A DNA stretch of 64,000 nucleotides from JANRIC01 sp033765345 (GCA_033765345.1 JANRIC010000039.1:32557-96556), one strand, 5' to 3'; shown: positions 27,201 to 35,469, counted from the stretch's first letter. The notes: generated by a model from the sequence alone, not told the origin. Numbers and translations: made by a program.

Positions 27201-29153
27201 AGCAATCTGCTGGCTTTGACCAATGCAAAATTATATTATACTGGTAATCAAGACAAGTTCCAACCAACCAATCAATTTGGTACTACCCAAGCTAGCCCGG
27301 ACGGGGTCTACTCATTCAGCGGTACACAAAGTCTCGCAACTGGTATCAATTACTTCTGGTTAGTCTATGATGTAGCAACTAGTGCCCTTGAAGGGGATGT
27401 TTTTGGAGCTGAATTTATCTCTGCCGAAGTAAATGCCGTAGATTATATCGCAAATAACACAGAAAGCACCCGCGAATATGTAGCTCTTGCAGGTAATAAT
27501 GGAAATGCGTATGACTTCCAGGGAAATAATAACTATCTTGAACTGGAAGGAAGTGTATCTTGGGATTCACAGATCACTCTAGAGTTTTGGTTGAACCATC
27601 GCGAAAACCCAAGCACCGAGAAATGGATCGTTGGTGAAGTAGACGGAACCCGCGTGGTACAACAGGGAAATACGCTGAAGTTTTATGTATATGCAGGAGG
27701 GCAACTTAGAGGACCTGCTACTGCAACGATTCCCGATTTTAGTAATCCGGATGTATTGTGGCACCACGTAGTTGCTACCTACAATGGTACTACCTTGCAA
27801 ATCCTTATTGATGGTCGCCCTGGTACTTCGGTCAATTATACAGGATCCAACACCTATCGTGGCAATGCCATTCGTCTAGGTTCTACTACCTCGGCTGACC
27901 AAGGAGATTTCCTTTTGGATGAACTCAAAATATGGAATCGTGCCCTTAGTCTTTCAGAAATTCGTTTGCAGATGCACCTGACTATGTCTGGATCTGAAAA
28001 TGGCTTAAAACACTACTTCCAGTTTGATGAAGACGAAGATGCCTCTGAAGTGATAGACTTGATCGGCGATATTTATGCACTCCGCACCAACCCAACGCTG
28101 ACCAATTGGTCAGAAGCCATACAACCTGTTGGAAGAGGGATATCTCAACTGCTTACAGTTAATGCCGCAGGAGTATATAACTTTACCAACCCTGGTGTAA
28201 TGATTACCTTTGGAAGCACACACCCACAGGGAGATGTTGTGATTACAAAATTGTACAATGTAAATCCCTATGAAAGACCATCCAGTATTATCAATGAGAT
28301 TATACCAAGTGTCAATGACGGTCGCCCCAAATCACCTGATTACTGGCTAATCAATAATTATGGAGTTAATGCGGTCTTCTCACCCATTACCTTGCGTTTC
28401 AATATCCCAGATATTTTGTACAACTACAGTACACTTCCTAGTGAGTTCTGGGTGCATAAACGTAACTCCAACTCTGTAGGAATCTGGCAGGAAGAGCGCA
28501 CTGCCATTACGCTAGGAGGTAATTCAGGTAGCCGATACGTAGAATTCTTCGGATTTAACTCATTCAGTCAGTTTGTGGTGTCTGCTAGTGGAGACGCTCC
28601 GCTGCCGATCAGTTTACTGAGCTTTACAGCCCAAAAAACAGGAACATCTACCAACTTATTGGAATGGATCACAGCTTCCGAGCAAGACAACCGAGGCTTT
28701 GAAATTGAAAAATCTAACGATGCACAGAATTTCACCAGCATAGGTTTTGTAGACGGAGCCGGCAATTCTAATGAGTTACGTAGCTATCAGTTTACCGATA
28801 CACAAGCTGCTGAAAGTGCTTATTACCGATTAAAACAAATAGACAACTCCGGTACGTTTGCATACAGCAAAGTAATCTTTGTAAGAGGATCAGATCAGAC
28901 TTGGGCACTCTATCCGAACCCTGCATCTTCTGAGGTGAAAATATTAACCGATGAAGCAAATCTGACTAGCCAGGATGTACGCTTGGAAGTAGTTGATCTA
29001 CAAGGTACAAAAATCCTGAGTATCGAAGGAAATGTAGGCGATCTGGAAGCAGAGCTAAACCGAAGATTGCCTTCTATGCCTGCCGGTTTATATCTGTGTC
29101 GCTTTATGACCACCGAAGGAATTCATACCTTTAAACTGGTCAAATCAGAATAA
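21207..29153 (+). CDS. Giant multidomain surface protein (BACON-like, malectin, SprB, LamG; T9SS sorted)
   Basis: The 2648-residue protein has a hydrophobic export segment (WIFPIFLGLLLSLEGFG, about 38-54). Four related Ig/BACON-like units follow (about 60-165, 345-435, 440-535, 545-640; motifs GxYxxxVxASAxGY). Malectin-like domains lie near 170-340, 640-810, 1390-1540 and 1700-1850; an Ig-like domain with an ASP-motif region lies near 1000-1390. Two SprB-type repeats follow (about 1550-1700, with NCSQSDGSI and CNSNSDGRA), then a cadherin/Ig-like domain near 1860-1950, a LamG-type domain (2100-2260) and a T9SS domain from ALYPNPASSEV (about 2570). It is probably exported to the cell surface for glycan binding or adhesion; no catalytic domain is seen. 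The start may also be Met11. Confidence 0.85.
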   Translation: MQLILSIYIKMFYNFEPIASENRSGKNSRNTVLVGLKWIFPIFLGLLLSLEGFGKVMEPPVIAGALQFTSTSVNLTSVENGTVAPFTNTLKTSTGTASAITLSKPGNESWITLPANPASVNTTGSSLQFLIDPTGLMQGVYTATIQASAATYTNGSFTITLRVANPNASGTTELKIDFRDATSATPPSGWIYATNTLYGLRTEANQGNGAYTFGWVTTNGAAPPSGIRRTSCTAIPVEQQGFIYMHNPSASPQVYRSWEMAVPNGLYEVTVSAGDGTDTQTMIHNLNVEGTNAISQFSGTGSLPVCSPNRFKTGTVTVFVGDGKLTVDPYGGTSTRINYIRIKPATARLIFDPTSLQVNAAFGESAPPTSINIRPNFGNASQLTLSKSDNSDWLTLPGSYTFGDIPLTINIDSLVVGNYQAIITASSPGYEDEVIIVNLAVQPRSMAFDQASINVSTFYNQPLDPQLATITGNFTSPLPEITLSKTAGTPWLILPTNPEAGVPLSFSFDPTGLPPGLHQATVTASAEGYQNATLVFNLTVQPFGLNFSNNTLTFQVTQGQSVADQIRTLTADNGTPTVLLSKTAGTSWLNLPAAALGDLTFGVDAGGLEPGTYQTEVIASAPGYTSALLNVVMIVSPNTTGIIWGQSVNFQRHTVSPFTQPTGFISDNGLAYGTSGSPSNPARGWLNPTNNTALKNDRYTNTNITNALSDDEKLNRTWNYLNNPIDGFFKWEMAIANGTYNVLISVGDPAEATGIHRVNIEGVNAVEDFIPTDNVRQKLGMVTVTVADGRLTLDAGEGGNFTKLNYVRTALVTNPANDLIPPTVKLKFNNELQYISGKDSYNDQVLIEAEAQDAGGSGLADLEFSINGGPFQDYINGLLVNEIGNYTIQIKAVDGNNNTTLTPITPFKVVRPVRSNAKLGLYNQDRFPSNDNLTFSLIQNPFQNIGPNLAQSHRKVTLRLRNTGSANLRIDELVLSDSTLWRIETIGGSIYNPATILPLSIAPGQFVDAVVEFIANFPTGQYPTGDRRERIRTLHETLTIVSNDDEEPSKTVFLHGLWQRNGEGNNEPNLNEIIDALGLKTATGFSPYKPGNNAQGTFPTGDEVFSANWKQADPTRPIYIRQVAAFHSCCNGGANIFYNKPGVKKGFNLLYHIEFDGQSLLPRSNKNGTPTERSYYPSSTYMSADSLFNFTLVNDATDATLNLNGWVGVRCYKARDPKGNIIPNAYILTMDYLSTTLSNWDYNDNVYYVENIRPAQGTAYVSTLGANQEEILYTDTEVNSAQSVQITLSNLGKIYATGPADPSLTISKIELAGDDLEDFQFTTPSLRTLTATQTTTMQVSFAPKSFGAKKAELLIYYNAGNTALNTYSPLRIPLFGIAETNCVTMDFVKRIKSAAPNANPITIGPDVWESDVTYRKGSIKLDVFGPPIKNTGRDELYSTYLSASGDLKSIQYKIPLTPGNYTVRLHFAENYFDRVGSRVNNIFIENVLRLPGYDIFEDVQFKTAVTKDFDVTITDGLLDLNFVPTVNRPSIAGIEIFRFAENTQALELTLNNSIPANCSQSDGSITVSASGATNLLFKLGEFGVYQTDSTFGSLAAGEYTIYAKDADSNCEVSQVFTLAQASNSVNFTLDLTPVSCNSNSDGRARVNISGGTAPYTIIWNNNPELTTPTVVNLPTANNHTITVTDANGCTKTEVFSIGVEPGCPLRINAGGGLFISSLGRQFVPDQSFSGGSTSQTTTTVTSTQEPNLYATSRFGTNFKYNIPLANGTYAVVLHFAETSTTVTNTGGRIFNVDVEGVRRISEMDLVDQVGPFSAITETFNTTISDKTLNLVFTGAVNSAVVSGIEVIPIEVENVAPIAGTYSNKLVPLNAPYSFTFPVNTFSDPGDILIYTATQSNNSPLPSWISFDASTRTFNTFANVPDGTEVTVKLTAIDSYGLSASLNFKVTAGDVDVLSELQVRQNFRDLYPGQNRQMMSIELDAGTSTTLQATQFNFTTLGTSNLLALTNAKLYYTGNQDKFQPTNQFGTTQASPDGVYSFSGTQSLATGINYFWLVYDVATSALEGDVFGAEFISAEVNAVDYIANNTESTREYVALAGNNGNAYDFQGNNNYLELEGSVSWDSQITLEFWLNHRENPSTEKWIVGEVDGTRVVQQGNTLKFYVYAGGQLRGPATATIPDFSNPDVLWHHVVATYNGTTLQILIDGRPGTSVNYTGSNTYRGNAIRLGSTTSADQGDFLLDELKIWNRALSLSEIRLQMHLTMSGSENGLKHYFQFDEDEDASEVIDLIGDIYALRTNPTLTNWSEAIQPVGRGISQLLTVNAAGVYNFTNPGVMITFGSTHPQGDVVITKLYNVNPYERPSSIINEIIPSVNDGRPKSPDYWLINNYGVNAVFSPITLRFNIPDILYNYSTLPSEFWVHKRNSNSVGIWQEERTAITLGGNSGSRYVEFFGFNSFSQFVVSASGDAPLPISLLSFTAQKTGTSTNLLEWITASEQDNRGFEIEKSNDAQNFTSIGFVDGAGNSNELRSYQFTDTQAAESAYYRLKQIDNSGTFAYSKVIFVRGSDQTWALYPNPASSEVKILTDEANLTSQDVRLEVVDLQGTKILSIEGNVGDLEAELNRRLPSMPAGLYLCRFMTTEGIHTFKLVKSE

Positions 29154-29174
29154 AATAACTGATTAAAAACATAT

Positions 29175-29208
29175 AAAGCTGTACTTCTGCAAAGGAGTAC
29201 AGCTTTTT
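29175..29208 (+). terminator. Rho-independent terminator of the giant surface protein gene
   Basis: An 11-bp perfect stem (AAAGCTGTACT 29175-29185 with AGTACAGCTTT 29196-29206), a 10-nt loop and five T. It starts 22 bp after the stop codon. Confidence 0.85.
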
Positions 29209-29212
29209 GATT

Positions 29213-29387
29213 TTATTTGTATACCCCAAAGCACTGGTATATCGCTCAACATAAAGGCTTGGCAAGACTAGACAAAGACCCAGCAAAATATTGGGAACCT
29301 CTGCGAAAGGCTTACATCAATCATTTTACGAATTTCTACGTTATCTTGAAAAATAGTTTATATTTGGCAATTACACACGGTTTGTAA
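29213..29387 (+). pseudogene. Possible gene fragment upstream of the TIR operon
   Basis: Between the terminator and the TIR operon an open frame with no usable start reads YTPKHWYIAQHKGLARLDKD, then PAKYWEPLRKAYINHF, ending at TAA 29385-29387. Composition (W, Y, K, D balance) looks protein-like rather than random AT-rich spacer, so it may be the remnant of a lost gene. No family was recognised. Confidence 0.3.
29333..29366 (+). promoter_or_regulatory. Putative promoter of the TIR operon
   Basis: TATATTTG (29359-29366) matches TAnnTTTG, with TTTC at 29333-29336 about 22 bp upstream as a weak -33 box. The operon's ATG is 70 bp downstream. Confidence 0.42.
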
Positions 29388-29435
29388 TTATTTAATCCTA
29401 TTTTTTTAATAAAATTTGCAAAATCGGCAACAGAT

Positions 29436-31283
29436 ATGGATCAAAGGCTGAAAGACATTGAAGAAAATTTAAAAAAAGCCTATCAACTACTCAACAATTG
29501 GGAAGATGAACACCTACATATAGGCCAGGACCTGATCGCTAACTATACCCTGCTCAAAGAATGGCAAAATGAACTCCTCCTCGCAGATAATCCCAGCAAA
29601 CGCAGGGAAAGCGAGCAACGCATCGCTCAGATCAACAAAGAAATAGAAAAACAAGAAGATCAGAAAGCCAGGCAGGAGGAAAAAATTGCTCTGGAAATCA
29701 GTCGGATACGAAAACAAATCGATGAGTTGGAGCACGAGAAAAAGACACTGCTCTCTCCCCGACGAAGCAACCATATTATCATTAGCTTTGATCATAATCG
29801 TCCTGAAATGGATTTGGCACAAAACCTGAGTAAATACTTGGCTGACTACGGGCATGAGGTTTTTCTGGCAGGCTCCCACCAAAAAAGCACCGAAGATTGG
29901 TATCAAACTATGCTCCACCAACTGGCCAAATGCGATTATTTCATATTATTGCTCTCTGAGAAATCTTTGATGAGTGAAATGGTGACCGAAGAAGTCAAAA
30001 GAGCACGTGAATTCCAAATGGGTCGCCCAGGTGCCAAACCCTTGATTCTGACCGTCAAAGTACAATTGGGGGTAGATGAATACCTCAATTTTAACCTAGC
30101 CAATTACCTCAAAAATGTCTATGAAACCAACTGGGAGTCTGTATCTGACAACGAATCCATTTTTCTGGAGATAGCCTACATCATAAATAATAATATTCGT
30201 CAAAAGCCCAACAAACCCAAAGACCTCAACAAAACCAACCCCGCCGTAGATTTTACACAATTGCCTACTCCCAATGCGCCCCTTGAACTGCCCTCTGGTT
30301 CTGTGGCTTTGAATTCTCCTTTTTATATAGAGCGTGAAGTTGATCACATGCTCAAAAATGAAATCCTTAAAGAATATGTACTCATCAAAATCAAAGGTCC
30401 CCGACAATACGGCAAAACTTCACTGCTCTCCAGATTGATTGATCACGCCAAAAAAAACGACCACGAAATCATTGCCTTTAGCCTCCAACAAATCACCAAA
30501 AATACGCTTACTAGTCTGGATGAATTCCTGAATTATTTTTGCTTTTATGCCTCCGAAGAACTCAACATCCCAGACGAAACCGATACGCGATGGAACAAAA
30601 AACGAGACCCCAAACACAATTGTCGTACGTATTTTCAAAATTATCTTTTGACCAAAAAACAAAAACCTGTGCTTCTGGCAATAGATGAGGCTGATCGATT
30701 ATTTAAATATCGAGATGTCTCCAATGATTTCTACAGTATGCTCCGTAATTGGCACGAACTAGGCAAAAGTGATGATACCTGGAAAAGAGTTAAAATTATC
30801 ATTGCTTTTGCAGCCGGAGAAGAGTTGGCCATCGATGATGTCAATCAATCCCCTTTTAATGTAGGGCTTCCGGCCAACCTGGATGAGTTTACGGATACAA
30901 ATATCCTCCATTTAGCACAATTACACGGCTTAAACTGGACACCACAGGATGTCAAAGAATTTACAGATGTCATCGGGGGGCATCCTTACCTCATCAGAAA
31001 AGGATTGTATGAAATTGCTTCCCAACAATTATCGCTCAAAAAATTCCTGGATCAGTCTGCTGCTGATGACGGCGTATACGGAGATCATTTGAGCCGGCAC
31101 TTGTGGTTTTTGAAACGAAGACCTGACCTGGCCAAAACCATGAAAGACATCATTGCTTATAAAACCACTTCTGATTTTATCAATTGTGAAATACTCAGAG
31201 GCCTCGGGCTTATCAAAGGAACAGACCCGAATTATTATCCTAGTTTTAAATTGTACGAGCTTTATCTAAAAAACAAACTTTAA
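29436..31283 (+). CDS. TIR domain protein fused to an AAA/STAND-type ATPase
   Basis: The 615-residue protein has three parts. Residues 1-108 are a helical, charged region resembling effector-associated adaptor domains. Residues 111-250 are a TIR domain: IIISFDHNRPEMDLAQNL, then DYFILLLSEKSLMSEMVTEE. The last glutamates, E185/E186, lie where TIR NADases have their catalytic Glu. Residues 290-615 are an ATPase with Walker A GPRQYGKTS (321-329) and Walker B VLLAIDEAD (412-420), akin to AAA_35-type families, with a conserved IGGHPYLIRK winged-helix-like end. No membrane segment is seen. The next ATPase gene starts 5 bp after its stop. NADase activity and an immune role are inference. Confidence 0.83.
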   Translation: MDQRLKDIEENLKKAYQLLNNWEDEHLHIGQDLIANYTLLKEWQNELLLADNPSKRRESEQRIAQINKEIEKQEDQKARQEEKIALEISRIRKQIDELEHEKKTLLSPRRSNHIIISFDHNRPEMDLAQNLSKYLADYGHEVFLAGSHQKSTEDWYQTMLHQLAKCDYFILLLSEKSLMSEMVTEEVKRAREFQMGRPGAKPLILTVKVQLGVDEYLNFNLANYLKNVYETNWESVSDNESIFLEIAYIINNNIRQKPNKPKDLNKTNPAVDFTQLPTPNAPLELPSGSVALNSPFYIEREVDHMLKNEILKEYVLIKIKGPRQYGKTSLLSRLIDHAKKNDHEIIAFSLQQITKNTLTSLDEFLNYFCFYASEELNIPDETDTRWNKKRDPKHNCRTYFQNYLLTKKQKPVLLAIDEADRLFKYRDVSNDFYSMLRNWHELGKSDDTWKRVKIIIAFAAGEELAIDDVNQSPFNVGLPANLDEFTDTNILHLAQLHGLNWTPQDVKEFTDVIGGHPYLIRKGLYEIASQQLSLKKFLDQSAADDGVYGDHLSRHLWFLKRRPDLAKTMKDIIAYKTTSDFINCEILRGLGLIKGTDPNYYPSFKLYELYLKNKL

Positions 31284-31288
31284 CCATT

Positions 31289-33463
31289 ATGCCCCACCTC
31301 CATTATTATCAAATCGGAGGCTCCTTGCCCTACAATGCCGATAGCTATGTGATGCGCCCGGCAGATGATGAACTTTATCGTTATCTAAAAGCAGGAAAAT
31401 TTTGCTACGTGCTTACAGCCAGACAGTTAGGTAAGTCCAGCCTCCGAGTCAGAGCCATGAGAGAGCTAGAAAAACTGGGCTTCCGAACGGTGTATATTGA
31501 TATGACTCAGTTTGGCTCCCGCAGTTTTGCACCTGATCAGTGGTATTATTCCTTGATTGTATACATCAGCGAAAGCCTGGATTTGCTTGCTGAGTTTGAT
31601 GCCTGGGAGGAGCAATTTATCTCTAAAAATATCACTCCCATCAGCCTTTTGAGCCTTTATATGCGGAATTTTCTGCTGCCTCGCCTGGAAAAAAGACTCA
31701 TTATTTTTATGGATGAAATTGATGCCTTGCTAAGTCTGGATCGAGATCAATTTGATACTGATGATTTTTTTGCCGTCATCCGAAGTTTTTATAATGAAAG
31801 AGCCGATAATCCTGATTTTAATAAAATAAACTTTGCACTTTTTGGGGTTGCACATCCCAATGACCTGATGAAGGACGTAACCCGGACTCCTTTTAACATC
31901 GGAGAAGCTATCTCTTTGGATAATTTCCAGTTTGAAGAAGCCAAAGATGCACTCATTTCGGGATTATCACACCTAGAAGCAAACCCCGAACTACTTCTCA
32001 AAGAAATCTTCAAACAAACCAATGGGCAGCCTTATTTGACACAAAAACTTTGTGCCAAAATTGCCGAAGATACTTCTCCCATCAAAGATGAGCGTTCTTT
32101 TGTCTACAAACACGTCAATCAGCTTTTTTTCAATGATGCCCACGATAAGGTAGACCCCAACCTGGCTAATATCAACAACCGCCTGATCAAAAATAAGGCT
32201 TATAACCTCAAAATGCTCCAGCTCTATCGCAGGATTCTTGCCGGAGAAAAAATAGAACCTGATCAGACAGATTTTACGCAGATTTACCTCAAGCTATCAG
32301 GTTTGGTTATCGAGCACTCCGGGAGGCTGGTGATCAATAATCGTATTTACCGACATTATTTTAGCCACGATTGGATTGATAATGTACTCGATAAGCTGGA
32401 TCGCCCCTATACCAAAGACCTACAACGCTGGATGGAGAAAGGTAAAAATGACCCCGCCACAGCACTTCGGGGAGATTTGCTCAAAGAAGCACTTGAGTGG
32501 AAAAAAGAACGGGAAGACCTCAGCCGCGAAGAACAGGAATTCTTTGAGTTTAGCCAACTGGTCGAGATTGTCGAAGAAAATAAAGCTACCCGTGCCGAAT
32601 ATTCCCAAAAACTCAACCGCAGAATCAGGGCGCAACGCAATGTGCTGATCTTATTGAATGTGTTTATTTTCTTATTTATTTTTACCGCCATCAATTCTTA
32701 TTTGCTGATTGAAAAAAACAAAGAACTGACTCTTAAAACTTCTCAACTTTCTCAACAAGCCGATTCGCTCAACAGCCAAAGGGAAACCCTGGAAAAACAA
32801 AACCAAAAACTGGAACAAGAAATTAATGTCAAAGAACAACGTAACCTCACACTCCGCCAAGAATCCCGAGTGATCCAAGACTCTCTCTCCAACTCCCGCA
32901 AAGAATCACAATCCTGGCGCGATTCCCTCTCACGCTCACGCCTCGAGCAACTTAACATACGAAGACAATACGAACTCCAAAAGAAACAACTTCTCCGCGA
33001 TGTGGAAACTCAGGAAAATGAATTCTACAAAACACAAGCAGAATTAAGCTCCTTAAAACAAAATTCTCTAGAATTAATCACACAATTTGAGCAACAGATA
33101 GCTTTTTTGAGCGATTTCTTTATTGAAGAAAGTAAAATTTCGCTGATGAATCAAACTAACGCATCATTTTTGCTAAATGATTCCCAGGAGTCCAAGCTGC
33201 GAAATCTAAAACAAATCCGGGTAATTCTTAAACTAAAAAAGGGTACCGAAAAACTCCCTGATATTTGGCTAAAACTTGAAAAAAAATCAGGAAACGCTTC
33301 TGTCATACATATTGATAGGGTGTTGCCTGCCAATGAGCAAGCCGAAATCAATCAATCAATCAAAGCCGATTATCTCAAACCCGGCCATTATACCCTGAGA
33401 CTTGTTTTATTGTACAAGGATAAAGAGCTTGACCTCAGAAATTATAAATTTCAATTAGAATGA
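31289..33463 (+). CDS. Membrane-anchored AAA_35-type ATPase with periplasmic coiled coil and beta-sandwich
   Basis: The 724-residue protein starts with the AAA_35 hallmark YYQIGGSLPYNADSYVMRPA, then Walker A TARQLGKSS (43-51), Walker B LIIFMDEID (137-145), FGVAHPNDLM (sensor-1 region) and TNGQPYLTQKLC (about 244-255). A single membrane helix (451-474, VLILLNVFIFLFIFTAINSY) is preceded by KLNRRIRAQR, so the ATPase should be cytoplasmic. A long coiled coil (475-605) and a beta-sandwich (about 640-724, ending LKPGHYTLRLVLLYKDKEL) would then be periplasmic. It lies 5 bp after the TIR-ATPase gene and overlaps the next gene by 4 bp. It looks like a transmembrane STAND-like signal transducer. Confidence 0.82.
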   Translation: MPHLHYYQIGGSLPYNADSYVMRPADDELYRYLKAGKFCYVLTARQLGKSSLRVRAMRELEKLGFRTVYIDMTQFGSRSFAPDQWYYSLIVYISESLDLLAEFDAWEEQFISKNITPISLLSLYMRNFLLPRLEKRLIIFMDEIDALLSLDRDQFDTDDFFAVIRSFYNERADNPDFNKINFALFGVAHPNDLMKDVTRTPFNIGEAISLDNFQFEEAKDALISGLSHLEANPELLLKEIFKQTNGQPYLTQKLCAKIAEDTSPIKDERSFVYKHVNQLFFNDAHDKVDPNLANINNRLIKNKAYNLKMLQLYRRILAGEKIEPDQTDFTQIYLKLSGLVIEHSGRLVINNRIYRHYFSHDWIDNVLDKLDRPYTKDLQRWMEKGKNDPATALRGDLLKEALEWKKEREDLSREEQEFFEFSQLVEIVEENKATRAEYSQKLNRRIRAQRNVLILLNVFIFLFIFTAINSYLLIEKNKELTLKTSQLSQQADSLNSQRETLEKQNQKLEQEINVKEQRNLTLRQESRVIQDSLSNSRKESQSWRDSLSRSRLEQLNIRRQYELQKKQLLRDVETQENEFYKTQAELSSLKQNSLELITQFEQQIAFLSDFFIEESKISLMNQTNASFLLNDSQESKLRNLKQIRVILKLKKGTEKLPDIWLKLEKKSGNASVIHIDRVLPANEQAEINQSIKADYLKPGHYTLRLVLLYKDKELDLRNYKFQLE

Positions 33464-34803
33464 AAAGATTTGGTGTGGTATTTTGGGCGATTTGTTTGTT
33501 TATCTCAGAGAGTTCGGCGCAACAGTTCAGAAACTTAACCCAGGGAAATGTGTACGTTTCTCAGACCAATACCATCCATCCTTGTGAATCCATTGATTCC
33601 GACCTAAGCATTCGTAGTATTTTTATCGATAAAAATAATGTAAAATACCTTGCCACCAAGGGACAAGGAATCCTCAAACTGATCGACTGCGATCAAGAAG
33701 CCCAAAATATGCTCAAAACCCAACAAAGTTATGCAGTGGGTCAAGACCTCTCCGGAAATATCTGGGCTGCCAATGCAGGAAATCTATTGGTAAATCTTAG
33801 TCAGAATAAAACCATCCGCCTGACGATTAGCGAAGGAGAAGCCTACATCAATTTTATCCATTTTACCCAGCAATACATTTGGGTCGGTACACTTACTCAC
33901 GGGCTTATTCTCCTAAATCCTGAGGGAGAAAGCGCAAATGCGGACGATTCTCTGCTACAAATCATCCATAAAAAACTCAATTTGCTTAGTCCTGAAATTT
34001 ATGACCTTTTTGTAGATCAAAAAAATAATATTTGGCTGGCCACCGGCAACGGGCTTTTCAAAATCACTTCGGATAAAAAAGACGGCTTCTTTGTGGACAT
34101 AGTAAAAGGTAAGGTGATTAAATCCATTGCCGGAGATGAAAAAGGAATCTGGTTTAGCACGCTGGGTGAACTTTGGAACCTAAACTTTGAAACCAATACC
34201 CCGCAACCTGTCCCACTGGACGAAGATTTGGGGGTCATAGAAGATTTGGCATTTGATAAAAACCATCAACTCTGGATTGCTGCCGATGTAGTAGCCCGCT
34301 ATCAGCGAGGTACAGGATTAAAAAAGGAAAATTTGCGCGTATTTGACAGCGAAGCAGGTTTTATGAGCCGCAAAGCTGTATGCCTTGCCATAGACCAAGA
34401 CAATGCCGTGTGGGTAGGAACCAGCGGCAGCGGCGTTTTTAAAGTACAAAATGATGATCATTCATTGATCAATCTCAATTCTATTCAATCTTTCCAACAA
34501 AGTGGCGGCGGCTTAAACTTTACCCAAGAGGCTGACAAGGTCGATGTGTTTAAAGTAATTTATCAGACCAAAGAAGCTTTCAAACCCGAAGACCTACCCA
34601 GGCTCAAGTTTGTACTGATTGCCCAAGACGGACGAATCTACACGCTTTTGGGAACAGGAATCCCCGAAAATTATAAAAGTTTTTCTCTCTTCAGCCGTAA
34701 TTTTAAAATTGCAGAAGGGCTGACCTTAGCTCCCGGTAAATACACGCTGGAGGTACAATTGGAAGAGCATAAAATAGGAAGACTTGAGTATGAGTTGTTT
34801 TAA
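33460..34803 (+). CDS. Exported beta-propeller (Reg_prop-type) with C-terminal beta-sandwich
   Basis: The 447-residue protein has a signal peptide (FGVVFWAICLFISESSAQQ) and repeated propeller motifs such as DKNNVKYLATKGQGILKL, DQKNNIWLATGNGLFKI and DQDNAVWVGTSGSGVFKV, as in the ligand-binding halves of Bacteroidota hybrid two-component sensors. No kinase follows. The last 85 residues form a beta-sandwich (LPRLKFVLIAQDG ... LAPGKYTLEVQLEEHKIG) that resembles the periplasmic C-terminus of the preceding gene's product. It starts inside the upstream stop (ATGA overlap), so it is cotranslated. It is the likely periplasmic sensor or partner of the membrane ATPase. Confidence 0.8.
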   Translation: MKRFGVVFWAICLFISESSAQQFRNLTQGNVYVSQTNTIHPCESIDSDLSIRSIFIDKNNVKYLATKGQGILKLIDCDQEAQNMLKTQQSYAVGQDLSGNIWAANAGNLLVNLSQNKTIRLTISEGEAYINFIHFTQQYIWVGTLTHGLILLNPEGESANADDSLLQIIHKKLNLLSPEIYDLFVDQKNNIWLATGNGLFKITSDKKDGFFVDIVKGKVIKSIAGDEKGIWFSTLGELWNLNFETNTPQPVPLDEDLGVIEDLAFDKNHQLWIAADVVARYQRGTGLKKENLRVFDSEAGFMSRKAVCLAIDQDNAVWVGTSGSGVFKVQNDDHSLINLNSIQSFQQSGGGLNFTQEADKVDVFKVIYQTKEAFKPEDLPRLKFVLIAQDGRIYTLLGTGIPENYKSFSLFSRNFKIAEGLTLAPGKYTLEVQLEEHKIGRLEYELF

Positions 34804-34805
34804 GG

Positions 34806-35453
34806 CTATTTTTTTGATGCCTCAATCTTTTGTACAATCTCCGCAATATACACCTTAACCTTCCGCATAATGGCTATGATTTGGTAGATGTCTTCCTGAG
34901 TGGCTACAAAAGCATCACTTACAGCATATTGATTGGCTTCCAAAACCATAAAAAACCAGTTTCGTCCAACTACATAACAACCATAGATCGGAAATAGATA
35001 ATCATTGAGATGTTGTGCGGTGAGCATTTCAATCAGAAGCTGCCCTTTGGGGTCTGCGTCTCCTTTTCTTTCCTGCTTGTATTCGTGTAAGAAAAAAAAC
35101 GGGCGAATAGGTTTCTGCTTACCGCTAGCCAGCATATAATCCACCCAGCCTCCTACGTGAATATCTTGGATTTTAGCAGTCAATTTTCGTTGTGAAAAGG
35201 GTTTGCAGTAGGTGAGCGTATAATCAACAAAATCAAGTAAAGGAGCAATAAATTGAAGTTTTAGCTCATCTTCATTCCAAAAATCAGCATGATATAATAG
35301 CTTCTCCCTCCACCCCTCCAATGTTTGTCGCTCTTGATCGGTAATTTCTGTTTTGGCGTGGAGCCAATCCTCGAGAAGGGTTGATTTTTTTTCCTGCACG
35401 ATCCCAAAAGTCATCTCCACGTCCTGAGTTTCCCAATTTTCAAAATTTTTCAT
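34806..35453 (-). CDS. Hypothetical protein with PD-(D/E)XK nuclease-like core
   Basis: The 215-residue protein has a pattern like GGWVDYML, then FFFLHEYKQE (the E-x-K of PD-(D/E)XK folds), then DPKGQLLIEMLTAQ. It resembles a group of Bacteroidota proteins of unknown function that are predicted to be nuclease-like. Its stop lies 2 bp from the stop of the propeller gene, on the opposite strand, so it is not in the TIR operon. The last third is an aromatic-rich region (YGCYVVGRNWFFMVLEANQY). Function unknown. Confidence 0.6.
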   Translation of the reverse strand: MKNFENWETQDVEMTFGIVQEKKSTLLEDWLHAKTEITDQERQTLEGWREKLLYHADFWNEDELKLQFIAPLLDFVDYTLTYCKPFSQRKLTAKIQDIHVGGWVDYMLASGKQKPIRPFFFLHEYKQERKGDADPKGQLLIEMLTAQHLNDYLFPIYGCYVVGRNWFFMVLEANQYAVSDAFVATQEDIYQIIAIMRKVKVYIAEIVQKIEASKK

Positions 35454-35469
35454 TGCTTTAGGTTTTTTA

